A stretch of 64,000 nucleotides of DNA from Streptomyces sp. CB02414. GTDB lineage: Bacteria; Actinomycetota; Actinomycetes; Streptomycetales; Streptomycetaceae. Made by a program: the position numbers and the translations under genes. Below, piece after piece: positions 46,776-55,792 of this stretch; the stretch's first letter is position 1; each line of letters begins with the position of its first letter. The stretch spans positions 620,001-684,000 of the forward strand of contig NZ_LIPF01000002.1 of NCBI RefSeq assembly GCF_001905385.1, written 5' to 3'. A model generated the notes under the pieces. That model was not told where the DNA came from. It was given only the letters and a program-made list of their open reading frames with translations, and did no database searches.

Positions 46776-47147
46776 ATGAGCATCATCGGGGTCGGGATCG
46801 ACGTGGCCGAGATCGAGCGGTTCGGCGCGTCGCTGGAACGTACGCCGGCCTTGGCGCGGCGGCTCTTCCGGGAGAGCGAGTTGCTGCTGCCCGGCGGGGA
46901 GCGTCGGGGCGTCGCCTCGCTCGCCGCCCGGTTCGCGGCGAAGGAGGCGCTGGCGAAGGCGCTGGGCGCGCCGGGCGGGCTGCACTGGACGGACGCGGAG
47001 GTGTACGTCGAGGACAGCGGGCAGCCGCGGCTGCGGGTGACGGGGACGGTGGCGGCGCGGGCGGCGGAGCTGGGGGTGGCGTCGTGGCACGTGTCGCTCA
47101 GCCACGACGCGGGGGTGGCGTCGGCGGTGGTGATCGCGGAGGGGTGA
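46776..47147 (+). CDS. acpS: Holo-[acyl-carrier-protein] synthase
   Basis: 123 aa. It transfers 4'-phosphopantetheine from CoA to acyl carrier proteins. The AcpS signatures [13 protein letters not shown] (catalytic Asp) and [12 protein letters not shown] (Glu and Lys) are present, and [20 protein letters not shown] closes the protein. The ATG at 46776 fits the family start, with AGGGTG upstream. Its product may be important for the many polyketide carriers of Streptomyces. Followed by the NAD(P)HX repair gene region. Confidence 0.95.
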   Translation: MSIIGVGIDVAEIERFGASLERTPALARRLFRESELLLPGGERRGVASLAARFAAKEALAKALGAPGGLHWTDAEVYVEDSGQPRLRVTGTVAARAAELGVASWHVSLSHDAGVASAVVIAEG

Positions 47148-47153
47148 TCCGGA

Positions 47154-47177
47154 CCGGCGGGGTCAGTTTCCCGCCGG
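47154..47177. terminator. Terminator-like hairpin between acpS and the XRE-cupin gene
   Basis: CCGGCGGG (47154-47161) pairs with CCCGCCGG (47170-47177) around an 8-nt loop. It overlaps the last codons of the convergent XRE gene. Confidence 0.5.
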
Positions 47178-47783
47178 CTGGACGCGGATGTGCATGCGCT
47201 CGCCCTGTGCTCCGTACAGGGCGATCCATTCGACGGGCCGGTCCCCCGCGTTGGCGATGCCGTGCGGGACGCGGGTGTCGAACTCCGCCGTCTCACCGGC
47301 CGTCAGGACGAGGTCGTGGTCGCCGAGGGCGAGGAGCAGGCGGCCGGAGAGGACGTAGATCCATTCGTGGCCCTCGTGCGATCCCTGTTCGGGACGCGGG
47401 GTCCACTCGGTGCGGGCGGTCGCGGGGGCGGGCAGGATCTGCTTGTACGCGTGCAGCCCGTCGTTGGGGTTGCGGGTGAGGGGGACCCAGGTCTGGCCGT
47501 GCCGGGTGAAGGGGCGCGGGTGGACGCGGGGGTCGCCGGTGCGGGAGCCGACCAGTTCGTCCAGGGGCAGCCGGTGGGCCCTGGCCAGCGGCAGCAGGTG
47601 CCGCAGCCCCGGCTCGCGCTGTCCCGACTCCAGCCGGGACAGGGTGGACACGGAGATGCCGGTGACGGCGCCGAGCTGGGCCAGCGTGAGGCCCCGGGCC
47701 TGCCGGATGGCGCGCAGGCGGGCCCCCAGCGAGGTCATCACCTGTGCCGTCTCCTCGTCACCCACGTCGCTCACGTCGCCCAT
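47163..47783 (-). CDS. XRE-family regulator with C-terminal cupin domain
   Basis: 206 aa. The XRE helix-turn-helix is SLGARLRAIRQARGLTLAQLGAVTGISVSTLSRLESGQREPGLRHLLPLARAHRLPLDELVG (about 18-80). The C-terminal cupin has SHEGHEWIYVLSGRLLLALGDHDLVLTAGETAEFDTRVPHGIANAGDRPVEWIALYG. Cupin His/Glu residues could bind metal or a small ligand. Divergent from the NAD(P)HX repair gene, a possible target. The gene family often controls small-molecule stress or polyamine/amino-acid use; specificity unknown. Confidence 0.92.
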   Translation of the reverse strand: MGDVSDVGDEETAQVMTSLGARLRAIRQARGLTLAQLGAVTGISVSTLSRLESGQREPGLRHLLPLARAHRLPLDELVGSRTGDPRVHPRPFTRHGQTWVPLTRNPNDGLHAYKQILPAPATARTEWTPRPEQGSHEGHEWIYVLSGRLLLALGDHDLVLTAGETAEFDTRVPHGIANAGDRPVEWIALYGAQGERMHIRVQPAGN

Positions 47784-47854
47784 GCAACAACTGTCCCTTA
47801 TCGCGGACGGCCGGTGCCGTGCGTGATCACGGCGTACGGGGAAGACTCGACGCC

Positions 47855-49315
47855 ATGCGGACTGCGTACAGCGTGGAGACGGTCAGGAACGCCGAACGGG
47901 AGCTGATGGCGCGGCTCCCCGAGGGAGCGTTGATGCAGCGGGCGGCGGCGGGGCTGGCCGTCGCCTGTGCCCAGGTGCTCGGCCGGGTGGCCGGCCGGGT
48001 CTACGGCGGCCGGGTGGTGCTGCTGGTCGGCAGCGGGGACAACGGCGGCGACGCCCTGTACGCCGGGGCGCGGCTGGCCCGGCGCGGGGCGGGGGTGACG
48101 GCGGTGCTGCTCTCCCCTCGGCGGGCGCACGGCGGCGGGCTGGCGGCGCTGCGCCGGGCGGGCGGCCGGGTCGCGGAGAGCGCCGGTGCCCGGGACCTGA
48201 TCGAGCGGGCGGACCTGGTCGTCGACGGCATCGTCGGGATCGGCGGCAAGGGCGGACTGCGCGAGGAGGCGGTGCCGCTCGCGGACGCGGCGGCGCGGTC
48301 CCGGGCGTCCGTCGTCGCGGTGGACCTGCCGAGCGGGGTCGACGCGGACACCGGGCAGGTGCAGGGGGCGGCCGTGCGGGCCGACCTGACGGTGACGTTC
48401 GGGGCGCACAAGCCGGGGCTGCTGGTCGATCCGGCGCGGGAGTACGCGGGGTCGGTGCGGCTGGTGGACATCGGGCTGCCGCTGCCGGACGACGCGGCCG
48501 AGCTGGAGGCGTTGCAGCACGCGGAGGTGGCGCGGCTGCTGCCGGTGCCGGGAGCGGAGAGCGACAAGTACCGGCGGGGGGTCGTGGGCATCGCCGCCGG
48601 GTCGGCGCGCTACCCGGGCGCGGCCGTGCTCGCCGTCGCGGGGGCGCTGCGGGGCGGTGCGGGGGCGGTGCGGTACGTCGGTCCGGCCGGGGACGCGGTG
48701 ATCGCGCGGTACCCGGAGACGCTGGTGTCGGACCAGGGCCCGAAGCGGGCGGGGCGGGTGCAGGCGTGGGTCGTCGGGCCGGGGGCCGGGGACGACGCCG
48801 GGACCGTGGCCCAGGTGCTGGCGGCCGAGGTGCCGGTGCTGGTCGACGCGGACGGGCTGCGGCTGGCCGACGCCGGGGCGGTGCGGGCGCGCACGGCGCC
48901 GACGCTGATGACGCCGCACGCCGGGGAGGCGGCGGCGCTGCTCGGAGTGGGCCGCGAGGAGGTCGAGGGGGCGCGGCTGGCCTCGGCGCGGGAGCTGGCG
49001 GGGCGGTACGGGGCGACGGTGCTGCTGAAGGGCTCGACGACGGTGGTGGCCGGGGCGGAGGGCGGGCCGGTGCGGGTCAACTCGACGGGGACGTCCTGGC
49101 TCGCCACGGCGGGCAGCGGGGACGTGCTGTCCGGGCTCGCGGGATCACTGCTGGCGGCGGGGCTGTCGGCGCGGGACGCGGGGAGCGTGGGGGCGTATCT
49201 GCACGGGCTGGCGGGGCGGTTCGCGGCGGAGGGGGCGCCGGTGGGGGCGCATGAGGTGGCGGGGGCGATTCCGGGGGCGTGGCGGCGGGTGCGGGAGGTG
49301 CTGCGGAACCCTTGA
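47855..49315 (+). CDS. nnr: Bifunctional NAD(P)HX epimerase / ADP-dependent dehydratase
   Basis: 486 aa. The N-terminal YjeF_N-type epimerase has VLLVGSGDNGGDALYAGARLARRG and DGIVGIGGKGGLRE with LPSGVDADTGQVQG. The C-terminal ribokinase-like dehydratase has VVGIAAGSARYPGAAVLAVAGALRGGAGAVRYVG, LMTPHAGEAAALLG, VLLKGSTTVV and the catalytic NSTGTSWLATAGSGDVLSGLAGSLLAAG. It repairs hydrated NAD(P)H. The ATG at 47855 aligns with the epimerase start. The C-terminal half is exceptionally Gly/Ala-rich at the codon level. Confidence 0.93.
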   Translation: MRTAYSVETVRNAERELMARLPEGALMQRAAAGLAVACAQVLGRVAGRVYGGRVVLLVGSGDNGGDALYAGARLARRGAGVTAVLLSPRRAHGGGLAALRRAGGRVAESAGARDLIERADLVVDGIVGIGGKGGLREEAVPLADAAARSRASVVAVDLPSGVDADTGQVQGAAVRADLTVTFGAHKPGLLVDPAREYAGSVRLVDIGLPLPDDAAELEALQHAEVARLLPVPGAESDKYRRGVVGIAAGSARYPGAAVLAVAGALRGGAGAVRYVGPAGDAVIARYPETLVSDQGPKRAGRVQAWVVGPGAGDDAGTVAQVLAAEVPVLVDADGLRLADAGAVRARTAPTLMTPHAGEAAALLGVGREEVEGARLASARELAGRYGATVLLKGSTTVVAGAEGGPVRVNSTGTSWLATAGSGDVLSGLAGSLLAAGLSARDAGSVGAYLHGLAGRFAAEGAPVGAHEVAGAIPGAWRRVREVLRNP

Positions 49316-49320
49316 GCGGA

Positions 49321-49354
49321 CTCGTGAGCGGACCTCCGGAGGCCCGCTCACGAG
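49321..49354. terminator. Bidirectional terminator
   Basis: CTCGTGAGCGG (49321-49331) pairs with CCGCTCACGAG (49344-49354), with CCTCC/GGAGG inside. Located between the convergent NAD(P)HX repair and acyltransferase genes. Confidence 0.85.
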
Positions 49355-49363
49355 GCAGTGCAC

Positions 49364-50572
49364 CTAGGGCTTGCCCTGGACGACGGTCGCCGCCGGGCTC
49401 GTCGGCACGCCGGCGGGACGGGACTTCGGACCCCGTCTCGTCCACCACTTCTGGGCCGGTTCCTCGACCCACCGGTACAGGAGCCAGGCGAGCGCCTGGG
49501 AGATCAGGAAGGTGCCCAGGAGGAAGACGATCGCCTCGTTGTTCGGCTCCATGCGGTGCGGCCAGTACTCGCGGATGAACTGGTTGACGGTCTGGTGGAC
49601 GAGGTAGAAGGCGTAGGAACTGGCCCCGAGCGCGATCAGTGACCGGTTGGTCAGCAGCCGGGAGCGTCCCGCGCCCTCGTTCTGCACGCACGCGGCGATC
49701 AGCAGTACGGAGAGGATCGCCACGACGGGGCGGACGGTGCCCTCCATCTGGTGCGCGACGAAGGGGCTCGCCCAGTCGGAAGCGCGCGTGTAGACGACGG
49801 CGTACACGAAGAACACCAGGACCACCGCGGTGGGCCGCACGGGGACCCGGTGACCGCGCCGGAGCGCGATGGCGAAGGTCACGCCGATGAGGAACTGGGG
49901 CAGGTAGACCACCGGGTGCCGCATCACCCAGGAGGCGTCATGGCCGTTGAGGTAGTGGTCGGCCGCCATGTGCACCGCCCACATCCCGGCCAGGCCGGCC
50001 AGCGTCAACACGGCCAGGCTTCTCGTACGCAGCGCGCGCAGACGCCCGATGACCAGCGGGAAGAGCGCGTAGAAGAGGAGCTCGACACTCAGCGTCCAGG
50101 TGACGGGGTTGCCCGGCAGCGTGGGCACCGCGTCCGGCAGCCACGCCTGCACCAGCAGCAGGGAGGCGACGAAGCTGACGGCGTCCGTGCGGTCGTCACC
50201 CATGCCGTAGAAGACGGCGACGGCGGCGACGGCGGCGACCAGGTGGGCGGGGTAGATACGGCCGAAGCGCCGCCAGTAGAACACCTTCTTGCCGTTGCCC
50301 GGTTTGTGGCTCCAGGTGAGCAGGAAACCGGAGAGGACGAAGAAGAACGTCACCCCGTGTGCGCCGATCTTGGAGTACGGGAAGAGATCCGGCACTTGCC
50401 ACACACCACCGCCGGGTCCCACACCGTTGAAGTGGTGGACGAAGACCGCGAAAGCGGCGAAGAAGCGCAGGCTGGTCAGCGAGGCCAGACGCGTCGGCAA
50501 CGCTTTGGCCCCGTCTGTGCGTCCGGACCAGATCACGGTCCGTTTCGCGGGTGCCGGTGGGGCTGTGGTCAT
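49364..50572 (-). CDS. OafA/YrhL-type membrane acyltransferase (acyltransferase 3)
   Basis: 402 aa polytopic protein, about ten hydrophobic helices. The acyltransferase-3 signature is ASLTSLRFFAAFAVFVHHFNG (His in VHH is the family's key residue), then FFVLSGFLLTWSHK and FYWRRFGRIYPAHLVA with the conserved R-x10-R-type Arg residues. It acetylates or otherwise acylates a surface polysaccharide or lipid. The ATG at 50572 is preferred to an upstream TTG. No partner biosynthetic genes are adjacent. Confidence 0.88.
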   Translation of the reverse strand: MTTAPPAPAKRTVIWSGRTDGAKALPTRLASLTSLRFFAAFAVFVHHFNGVGPGGGVWQVPDLFPYSKIGAHGVTFFFVLSGFLLTWSHKPGNGKKVFYWRRFGRIYPAHLVAAVAAVAVFYGMGDDRTDAVSFVASLLLVQAWLPDAVPTLPGNPVTWTLSVELLFYALFPLVIGRLRALRTRSLAVLTLAGLAGMWAVHMAADHYLNGHDASWVMRHPVVYLPQFLIGVTFAIALRRGHRVPVRPTAVVLVFFVYAVVYTRASDWASPFVAHQMEGTVRPVVAILSVLLIAACVQNEGAGRSRLLTNRSLIALGASSYAFYLVHQTVNQFIREYWPHRMEPNNEAIVFLLGTFLISQALAWLLYRWVEEPAQKWWTRRGPKSRPAGVPTSPAATVVQGKP

Positions 50573-50734
50573 GAAGGTCCGCCAGTCGTGTCCGCGTGCC
50601 AAAGGCGGCCGGGCGGGAGAAACAAGCTCACCACCGGAGCAGCCGCAAACCCCCGCACTCTAGCGATCATCTCCTGATGCGCACAGAGGTACGCCCGGTG
50701 ACCTTCGTCCCACACCGGCGCCGGACTGCGCCGC

Positions 50735-52582
50735 TCACTCCACCGTCACCGACTTCGCCAGGTTCCGCGGCTGATCCACCTCGTTGCCCCGTGCCGTCGC
50801 CAGCTCGCACGCGAAGACCTGCAACGGCACCGTGGCCACCAGCGGCTGGAGCAGGGTCGGGGTGGCCGGGATGCGGACCAGGTGGTCGGCGTAGGGGACG
50901 ACCGCCTCGTCGCCCTCCTCGGCGATGACGACGGTGCGGGCGCCGCGGGCGCGGATCTCCTGGATGTTGGACACGATCTTGTCGTGGAGGACCGACCGCC
51001 CGCGCGGGGACGGCACGACCACGACGACCGGCAGGTCCTCCTCGATCAGCGCGATCGGCCCGTGCTTCAGCTCGCCCGCCGCGAAGCCCTCGGCGTGCAT
51101 GTACGCCAGCTCCTTGAGCTTGAGGGCGCCTTCGAGGGCGACCGGGTGGCCCACGTGCCGGCCCAGGAACAGCACCGTGTTCTTGTGGGCGAGGGAGCGG
51201 GCCAGTTCCCGCACGGGCGTCATCGTCTCCAGGACCTGCTCGACGGCGCCGGAGATCCGGGAGAGGTCGCGCACGACGTCGCGGATCTCGTCGCCGAACT
51301 TCGTGCCCCGCACCTGTCCGAGGTACAGGGCGACGAGGTAGCAGGCCACCAGCTGGGTGAGGAAGGCCTTGGTGGAGGCGACGGCGACCTCGGGGCCGGC
51401 GTGGGTGTAGAGGACGGCGTCGGACTCGCGGGGGATCGTCGAGCCGTTGGTGTTGCAGATGGCCAGCACCTTGGCGCCCTGTTCGCGGGCGTGGCGCAGG
51501 GCCATGAGGGTGTCCATGGTCTCGCCGGACTGGGAGATCGCGACGACCAGGGTCTGCTGGTCGAGGATCGGGTCCCGGTAGCGGAACTCGCTGGCCAGCT
51601 CCACCTCGCAGGGGATCCGCGTCCAGTGCTCGATGGCGTACTTGGCGATCAGCCCGGCGTGGAAGGCCGTACCGCACGCGACGACGACGACCTTGCCGAC
51701 CTCCCGGAGCACGTCCGCGGGGATGCGCACCTCGTCCAGGCTCAGCGTGCCGGAGCCGTCGATGCGGCCCAGGAGGGTGTCGGCGATCGCCTGCGGCTGC
51801 TCGGCGATCTCCTTGAGCATGAAGGAGGCGTAGCCGCCCTTCTCGGCGGCCGAGGCATCCCAGTCGACGTGGTAGGAGCGGACGTCGGCCGGACTGCCGT
51901 CGAAGCCGGTGACCGTCACGCCGCCCGGACGCAGCTCCACCACCTGGTCCTGGCCCAGCTCGACGGCGTTGCGGGTGTGCGCGATGAAGGCCGCCACGTC
52001 CGAGGCGAGGAAGGCCTCGCCCTCCCCCACGCCCACCACGAGCGGCGAGTTGCGGCGGGCGCCGACGACCACGTCCGGCTGGTCCGCGTGCACCGCGACC
52101 AGCGTGAACGCGCCCTCCAGACGCCGGCACACCAGCCGCATCGCCTCGGCGAGGTCGGCGCAGGCGGAGAACTCCTCGGCGAGCAGGTGGGCGACGACCT
52201 CGGTGTCGGTCTCGGAGGCCAGCGCGTGGCCGCGCTCCTCCAGCTCGGCCCGCAGCGGCGCGAAGTTCTCGATGATGCCGTTGTGGACGACGGCCACCCG
52301 GCCCGCGTTGTCCAGGTGCGGATGGGCGTTGGCGTCGGTCGGCGCGCCGTGCGTGGCCCAGCGGGTGTGACCGATGCCGGTCACGGCGCTCGGCAGTGGC
52401 CGCTCGGCCAGTTCCTTGTCCAGGTTGACGAGCTTCCCGGCGCGCTTGGCGGTGGCGAGGCCGCCGTCCGCGAGCACGGCCACGCCCGCCGAGTCGTATC
52501 CCCGGTACTCGAGTCGCTTCAGCCCGGCCATCACGACGTCGAGCGCCGACTGAGACCCCACGTATCCCACGATTCCGCACAT
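50735..52582 (-). CDS. glmS: Glutamine-fructose-6-phosphate transaminase (isomerising)
   Basis: 615 aa. It makes glucosamine 6-phosphate, entry to UDP-GlcNAc. The N-terminal Ntn glutaminase begins MCGIVGYVGSQSA with Cys2 as nucleophile; GHTRWATHG and HNGIIENF follow. Two SIS domains include ACGTAFHAGLIAKYAIEHWTRIPCEVELASEFRYRDP and SQSGETMDTLMALRHAREQGAK, and the C-terminus ends PRNLAKSVTVE. glmM lies 3 kb away. No glmS ribozyme is visible upstream. Confidence 0.96.
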   Translation of the reverse strand: MCGIVGYVGSQSALDVVMAGLKRLEYRGYDSAGVAVLADGGLATAKRAGKLVNLDKELAERPLPSAVTGIGHTRWATHGAPTDANAHPHLDNAGRVAVVHNGIIENFAPLRAELEERGHALASETDTEVVAHLLAEEFSACADLAEAMRLVCRRLEGAFTLVAVHADQPDVVVGARRNSPLVVGVGEGEAFLASDVAAFIAHTRNAVELGQDQVVELRPGGVTVTGFDGSPADVRSYHVDWDASAAEKGGYASFMLKEIAEQPQAIADTLLGRIDGSGTLSLDEVRIPADVLREVGKVVVVACGTAFHAGLIAKYAIEHWTRIPCEVELASEFRYRDPILDQQTLVVAISQSGETMDTLMALRHAREQGAKVLAICNTNGSTIPRESDAVLYTHAGPEVAVASTKAFLTQLVACYLVALYLGQVRGTKFGDEIRDVVRDLSRISGAVEQVLETMTPVRELARSLAHKNTVLFLGRHVGHPVALEGALKLKELAYMHAEGFAAGELKHGPIALIEEDLPVVVVVPSPRGRSVLHDKIVSNIQEIRARGARTVVIAEEGDEAVVPYADHLVRIPATPTLLQPLVATVPLQVFACELATARGNEVDQPRNLAKSVTVE

Positions 52583-52682
52583 GACGGGCAGCCTACGATC
52601 AGTTTCGATCGCGAACCGGCCTTCCCGTGCCCGAAATCGGAAATTCCCACCGGGGTACGAACGCCACCGGGCACACCCCGCG

Positions 52683-53495
52683 TCAGCCGAGCTTGGCGAC
52701 CTGCGCGTCCACGACGTCCATCGGCACCTCGAAGTCCGCGCCGTTCATCATGGAGGAGAGGTTCGTGGCACTGAAGGTGGCGAGCGTGCCGCCCTTGCGG
52801 ACCAGGACGATCTTCATGGGCGAGGGAGCCTCCTTGCCGATGTCGATGCCGATGGTGGCGGCGACGCCTGCGTCCCCGCCCTCGGGGGCGGCGGTCGTGG
52901 TGACTTCGGCGACCCGCATCTTCTCGCCGTCCACGGTCGCGGTGAAGCCGCCGGCGCACGTCTCGGTGGCCGTCTTCAGCTCCGTCAGCGCCTGCTCGGC
53001 GCCGCCGCCCGCGTAGGAGGCGAGGTTCAGCCTGATCATGTTCACCTGGACCTCGGTCATGTCCTGGCCGTCCGGGCCCGAGCCCTCGGAGAGCGTGTCC
53101 GTCTGCCCCTCCCAGGAGCGCTTCACCTCGGCACCCGGCTGACCCTGGGCCACCGCGGCGACGGCGAGCGCGACCGGCAGACAGGCCTTGTCGTCCGTGG
53201 AGACCTTGTCCCTGGAAACGTCCTCGTCGGCCGGGATCTCGGTGGCGACTTCGCCGCTCTTGACGTCGGCCTGCGCGAGAGCGATCTTCTCCAGTTCCGC
53301 GGCGCCCAGCGCGTCGCCCGCCGGGGCTGCCTGCTCCGACTCCGACTTGCCGTCGCCCGCCGGAGCGGACTGGTCCGACGTGGCCTTGGCGTCATCGCCA
53401 CCCTCGTCGGACGACCCTCCGCAGGCGGTGACGAGCAGGGCAAGGGCGGCGGCCGAGGCCGCGAGGGCGGTGCGGCGGACAGCGGTCGTTCTCAC
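52683..53495 (-). CDS. Putative lipoprotein
   Basis: 270 aa. A signal peptide with lipobox LVTAC (Cys near residue 25) is followed by an acidic Gly/Ser/Asp-rich linker (about 26-62), typical of Streptomyces lipoproteins. The mature part has Cys residues in KACLPVALAV and ATETCAGGF that may pair. No enzymatic motif is recognised. The ending MMNGADFEVPMDVVDAQVAKLG resembles LppX/sporulation-type lipoproteins only vaguely. Start GTG at 53495. Divergent from coaA. Confidence 0.78.
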   Translation of the reverse strand: MRTTAVRRTALAASAAALALLVTACGGSSDEGGDDAKATSDQSAPAGDGKSESEQAAPAGDALGAAELEKIALAQADVKSGEVATEIPADEDVSRDKVSTDDKACLPVALAVAAVAQGQPGAEVKRSWEGQTDTLSEGSGPDGQDMTEVQVNMIRLNLASYAGGGAEQALTELKTATETCAGGFTATVDGEKMRVAEVTTTAAPEGGDAGVAATIGIDIGKEAPSPMKIVLVRKGGTLATFSATNLSSMMNGADFEVPMDVVDAQVAKLG

Positions 53496-53523
53496 GTCGG
53501 CACTCTTTCATCGGGGTGATGTC

Positions 53524-53555
53524 GCATCACGTGTCGGATCGTGTCGGATCACGTC
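53524..53555. repeat. Tandem 10-bp repeats upstream of lipoprotein gene
   Basis: GTGTCGGATC occurs twice (53531-53540, 53541-53550), flanked by degenerate copies GTCGCATCAC and ACGTCGAGG. Located 30-60 nt 5' of the lipoprotein start. It could be a regulator site or a simple slippage repeat. Confidence 0.45.
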
Positions 53556-53745
53556 GAGGTCTGCCGGGGCGGGCAGACGGTTTCCGCTCGAAGTTGTGCA
53601 CCGTACACACGACAATCGCACCTATGATCGATAACCAGCCATCCGTACCCGCCCGTAACTTCGGCGGAGCCGTCGATCGGCGGCGGTCCGGCCGACGTGA
53701 CACACCCCACCTGCCGCCCCGTTCGAACTCCGTTAACAATGGACT

Positions 53746-54735
53746 GTGATCTCTCCGGTCTCCTCGATGCCCCGGAGCGCCCACCGGCACCGCCCGGAGG
53801 CGACTCCCTACGTCGACCTCACCCGCCCCGAGTGGAGCGCGCTGCGCGACAAGACGCCGCTGCCGCTGACCGCCGAGGAGGTCGAGAAGCTGCGCGGCCT
53901 CGGTGACGTCATCGACCTCGACGAGGTCCGCGACATCTACCTCCCGCTGTCCCGGCTCCTCAACCTCTACGTCGGCGCCACCGACGGCCTGCGCGGCGCG
54001 CTGAACACCTTCCTCGGCGAACAGGGCTCCCAGTCCGGCACCCCCTTCGTCATAGGGGTCGCCGGATCGGTGGCCGTCGGCAAGTCCACCGTCGCCCGCC
54101 TGCTCCAGGCGCTGCTCTCCCGCTGGCCCGAGCACCCGCGCGTGGAACTGGTCACCACCGACGGCTTCCTGCTGCCCACGAAGGAGCTGGAGGCCCGGGG
54201 CCTGATGTCGCGGAAAGGTTTCCCCGAGTCCTACGACCGCCGGGCCCTGACGCGTTTCGTCGCGGACGTCAAGGCGGGCAAGGCGGAAGTGACCGCGCCC
54301 GTCTACTCCCACCTCATCTACGACATCGTCCCCGACCAGAAGCTCGCCGTCCGCCGCCCGGACATCCTGATCGTCGAGGGCCTGAACGTCCTCCAGCCCG
54401 CACTGCCCGGCAAGGACGGCCGCACCAGGGTCGGCCTGGCCGACTACTTCGACTTCAGCGTGTACGTCGACGCCCGCACCGAGGACATCGAGCGCTGGTA
54501 CCTCAGCCGCTTCCGCAAGCTGCGCGAGACCGCCTTCCAGAACCCGTCCTCGTACTTCCGCAAGTACACCCAGGTGTCGGAGGAGGAGGCCCTCGACTAC
54601 GCCCGCACCACCTGGCGCACCATCAACAAGCCCAACCTGGTGGAGAACGTCGCCCCCACCCGCGGCCGGGCCACCCTCATCCTGCGCAAGGGACCCGACC
54701 ACAAGGTGCAGCGGCTGAGCCTGCGCAAACTGTGA
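53746..54735 (+). CDS. coaA: Type I pantothenate kinase
   Basis: 329 aa. It phosphorylates pantothenate, the committed step of CoA synthesis. Walker A is in [23 protein letters not shown], and [47 protein letters not shown] and [13 protein letters not shown] follow. The length is typical of type I (CoaA). The GTG at 53746 lacks a clear Shine-Dalgarno; TAACAA at 53734-53739 would place the transcript start at about the GTG, so the mRNA may be leaderless. Followed by the DUF389 gene 29 bp downstream. Confidence 0.95.
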   Translation: MISPVSSMPRSAHRHRPEATPYVDLTRPEWSALRDKTPLPLTAEEVEKLRGLGDVIDLDEVRDIYLPLSRLLNLYVGATDGLRGALNTFLGEQGSQSGTPFVIGVAGSVAVGKSTVARLLQALLSRWPEHPRVELVTTDGFLLPTKELEARGLMSRKGFPESYDRRALTRFVADVKAGKAEVTAPVYSHLIYDIVPDQKLAVRRPDILIVEGLNVLQPALPGKDGRTRVGLADYFDFSVYVDARTEDIERWYLSRFRKLRETAFQNPSSYFRKYTQVSEEEALDYARTTWRTINKPNLVENVAPTRGRATLILRKGPDHKVQRLSLRKL

Positions 54736-54752
54736 CGGCGCCCGGCCCACGG

Positions 54753-54758
54753 TAGAAA
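54753..54758 (+). promoter_or_regulatory. Possible -10 of a leaderless DUF389 transcript
   Basis: TAGAAA lies 6 nt upstream of the ATG at 54765, and TGTGAC (54731-54736, overlapping the coaA stop) is a plausible -35 at 16 nt spacing. The expected start point is at the A of the ATG. Confidence 0.4.
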
Positions 54759-54764
54759 TACCGG

Positions 54765-55706
54765 ATGCTGCATCTGCGCCTGATCACCCCGGCCGACCGC
54801 ACCGACGAGGTCGTCCACCTGATCGACCGGACGGTCGGCACCACGCACCTGGTCGTCCTGCCGGGCGCCGCCCGCGATCCGGTGGGCGACGTGGTCATGT
54901 GCGACGTGGCCCGCGAGGCCGGCGACGAGCTCATCAACCGCCTCCGCTCCCTGCGCATCGACAGCTGCGGCGCCATCACCGCCGAGAACATCGACCTGTC
55001 GTTGTCCGAGCACGCCGAGCGGGCGGAGCGGGACGCGCCGGGTGAGCCCGCCGACGCGGTGCTGTGGGAGCAGTTGGAGGAGGCGACGCACGAGGAGTCG
55101 ACCCTCTCCATCACCTACATCGCCTTCATCACGCTCGCCACGATGATCGCGGCCTGCGGTGTGGTGCTCGACAACGCGATCCTGATCGTGGGCGCGATGG
55201 CGGTCGGCCCGGAGTTCGGCCCGCTGGCCGGCATCTGCACGGCGATCGTCCAGCGGGCCCCGCGGCTGGCACTGCGCTCACTGATCGCCCTGCTGGCGGG
55301 GTTCGCGGTGGCGATGGCGGTGACGGTGGGCTTCAGCCTCTTCATGGACGCCGTGGACCTCTTCAGCGAAGCCCAGTTGGACGCGGAACGCCCCAACACC
55401 GGGTTCGTGTACGCCCCCGACTGGTTCTCCTTCGTGGTGGCGATCCTCGCCGGCATCGCGGGGACGCTGTCGCTGACCTCGGCGAAGTCCGGCGCCTTGG
55501 TGGGCGTCGCCATCTCCGTCACCACGGTCCCGGCCGCCGCGAACGCGGCCGTAGCCCTCTTCTACGAGGACGCCCACCAGGCCTGGCGCTCGACCGAGCA
55601 GCTACTGCTCAACCTGGCCGCCATCATCCTGGCAGGCACCCTGACTCTCCTCGCCCAGAAGGCCCTGTGGGCGACCCAAAGACGCCGGATGACAAAACCC
55701 ACCTAG
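54765..55706 (+). CDS. DUF389 family membrane protein
   Basis: 313 aa. The soluble N-terminal part (about 1-105) resembles ACT/ferredoxin-like folds seen before DUF389 (MLHLRLITPADRTDEVVHLI, ITAENIDLSLSEHAERAERD). The membrane part has about six helices, including ITYIAFITLATMIAACGVVLDNAILIVGAMAVGPEFGPLAGICTAIV, the DUF389 hallmark. Transport or sensing function is not established for the family. Its stop TAG is the first base group of a dispersed repeat. May be part of a coaA transcript or have its own leaderless promoter. Confidence 0.88.
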   Translation: MLHLRLITPADRTDEVVHLIDRTVGTTHLVVLPGAARDPVGDVVMCDVAREAGDELINRLRSLRIDSCGAITAENIDLSLSEHAERAERDAPGEPADAVLWEQLEEATHEESTLSITYIAFITLATMIAACGVVLDNAILIVGAMAVGPEFGPLAGICTAIVQRAPRLALRSLIALLAGFAVAMAVTVGFSLFMDAVDLFSEAQLDAERPNTGFVYAPDWFSFVVAILAGIAGTLSLTSAKSGALVGVAISVTTVPAAANAAVALFYEDAHQAWRSTEQLLLNLAAIILAGTLTLLAQKALWATQRRRMTKPT

Positions 55707-55740
55707 GGGCGCGGGGAACTGCGCGACCAGCCACAACGCC
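55704..55740. repeat. Streptomyces dispersed repeat (GGGGCGCGGGGAACTGCGCG type)
   Basis: TAGGGGCGCGGGGAACTGCG followed by CGACCAGCCACAACGCC is, from memory, a highly repeated 3'-intergenic sequence in Streptomyces genomes. Here it supplies the stop codon of the DUF389 gene and lies between it and glmM. Confidence 0.65.
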
Positions 55741-55792
55741 GCCGCAGCCCGCAACACACAGAACCCCCACCCCGAACCCGGCAACCGAAAAA

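Noticed and set aside
52583-52682. glmS ribozyme or DasR operator upstream of glmS
   Set aside because: The 100-bp gap contains neither the conserved ribozyme core nor a convincing DasR dyad.
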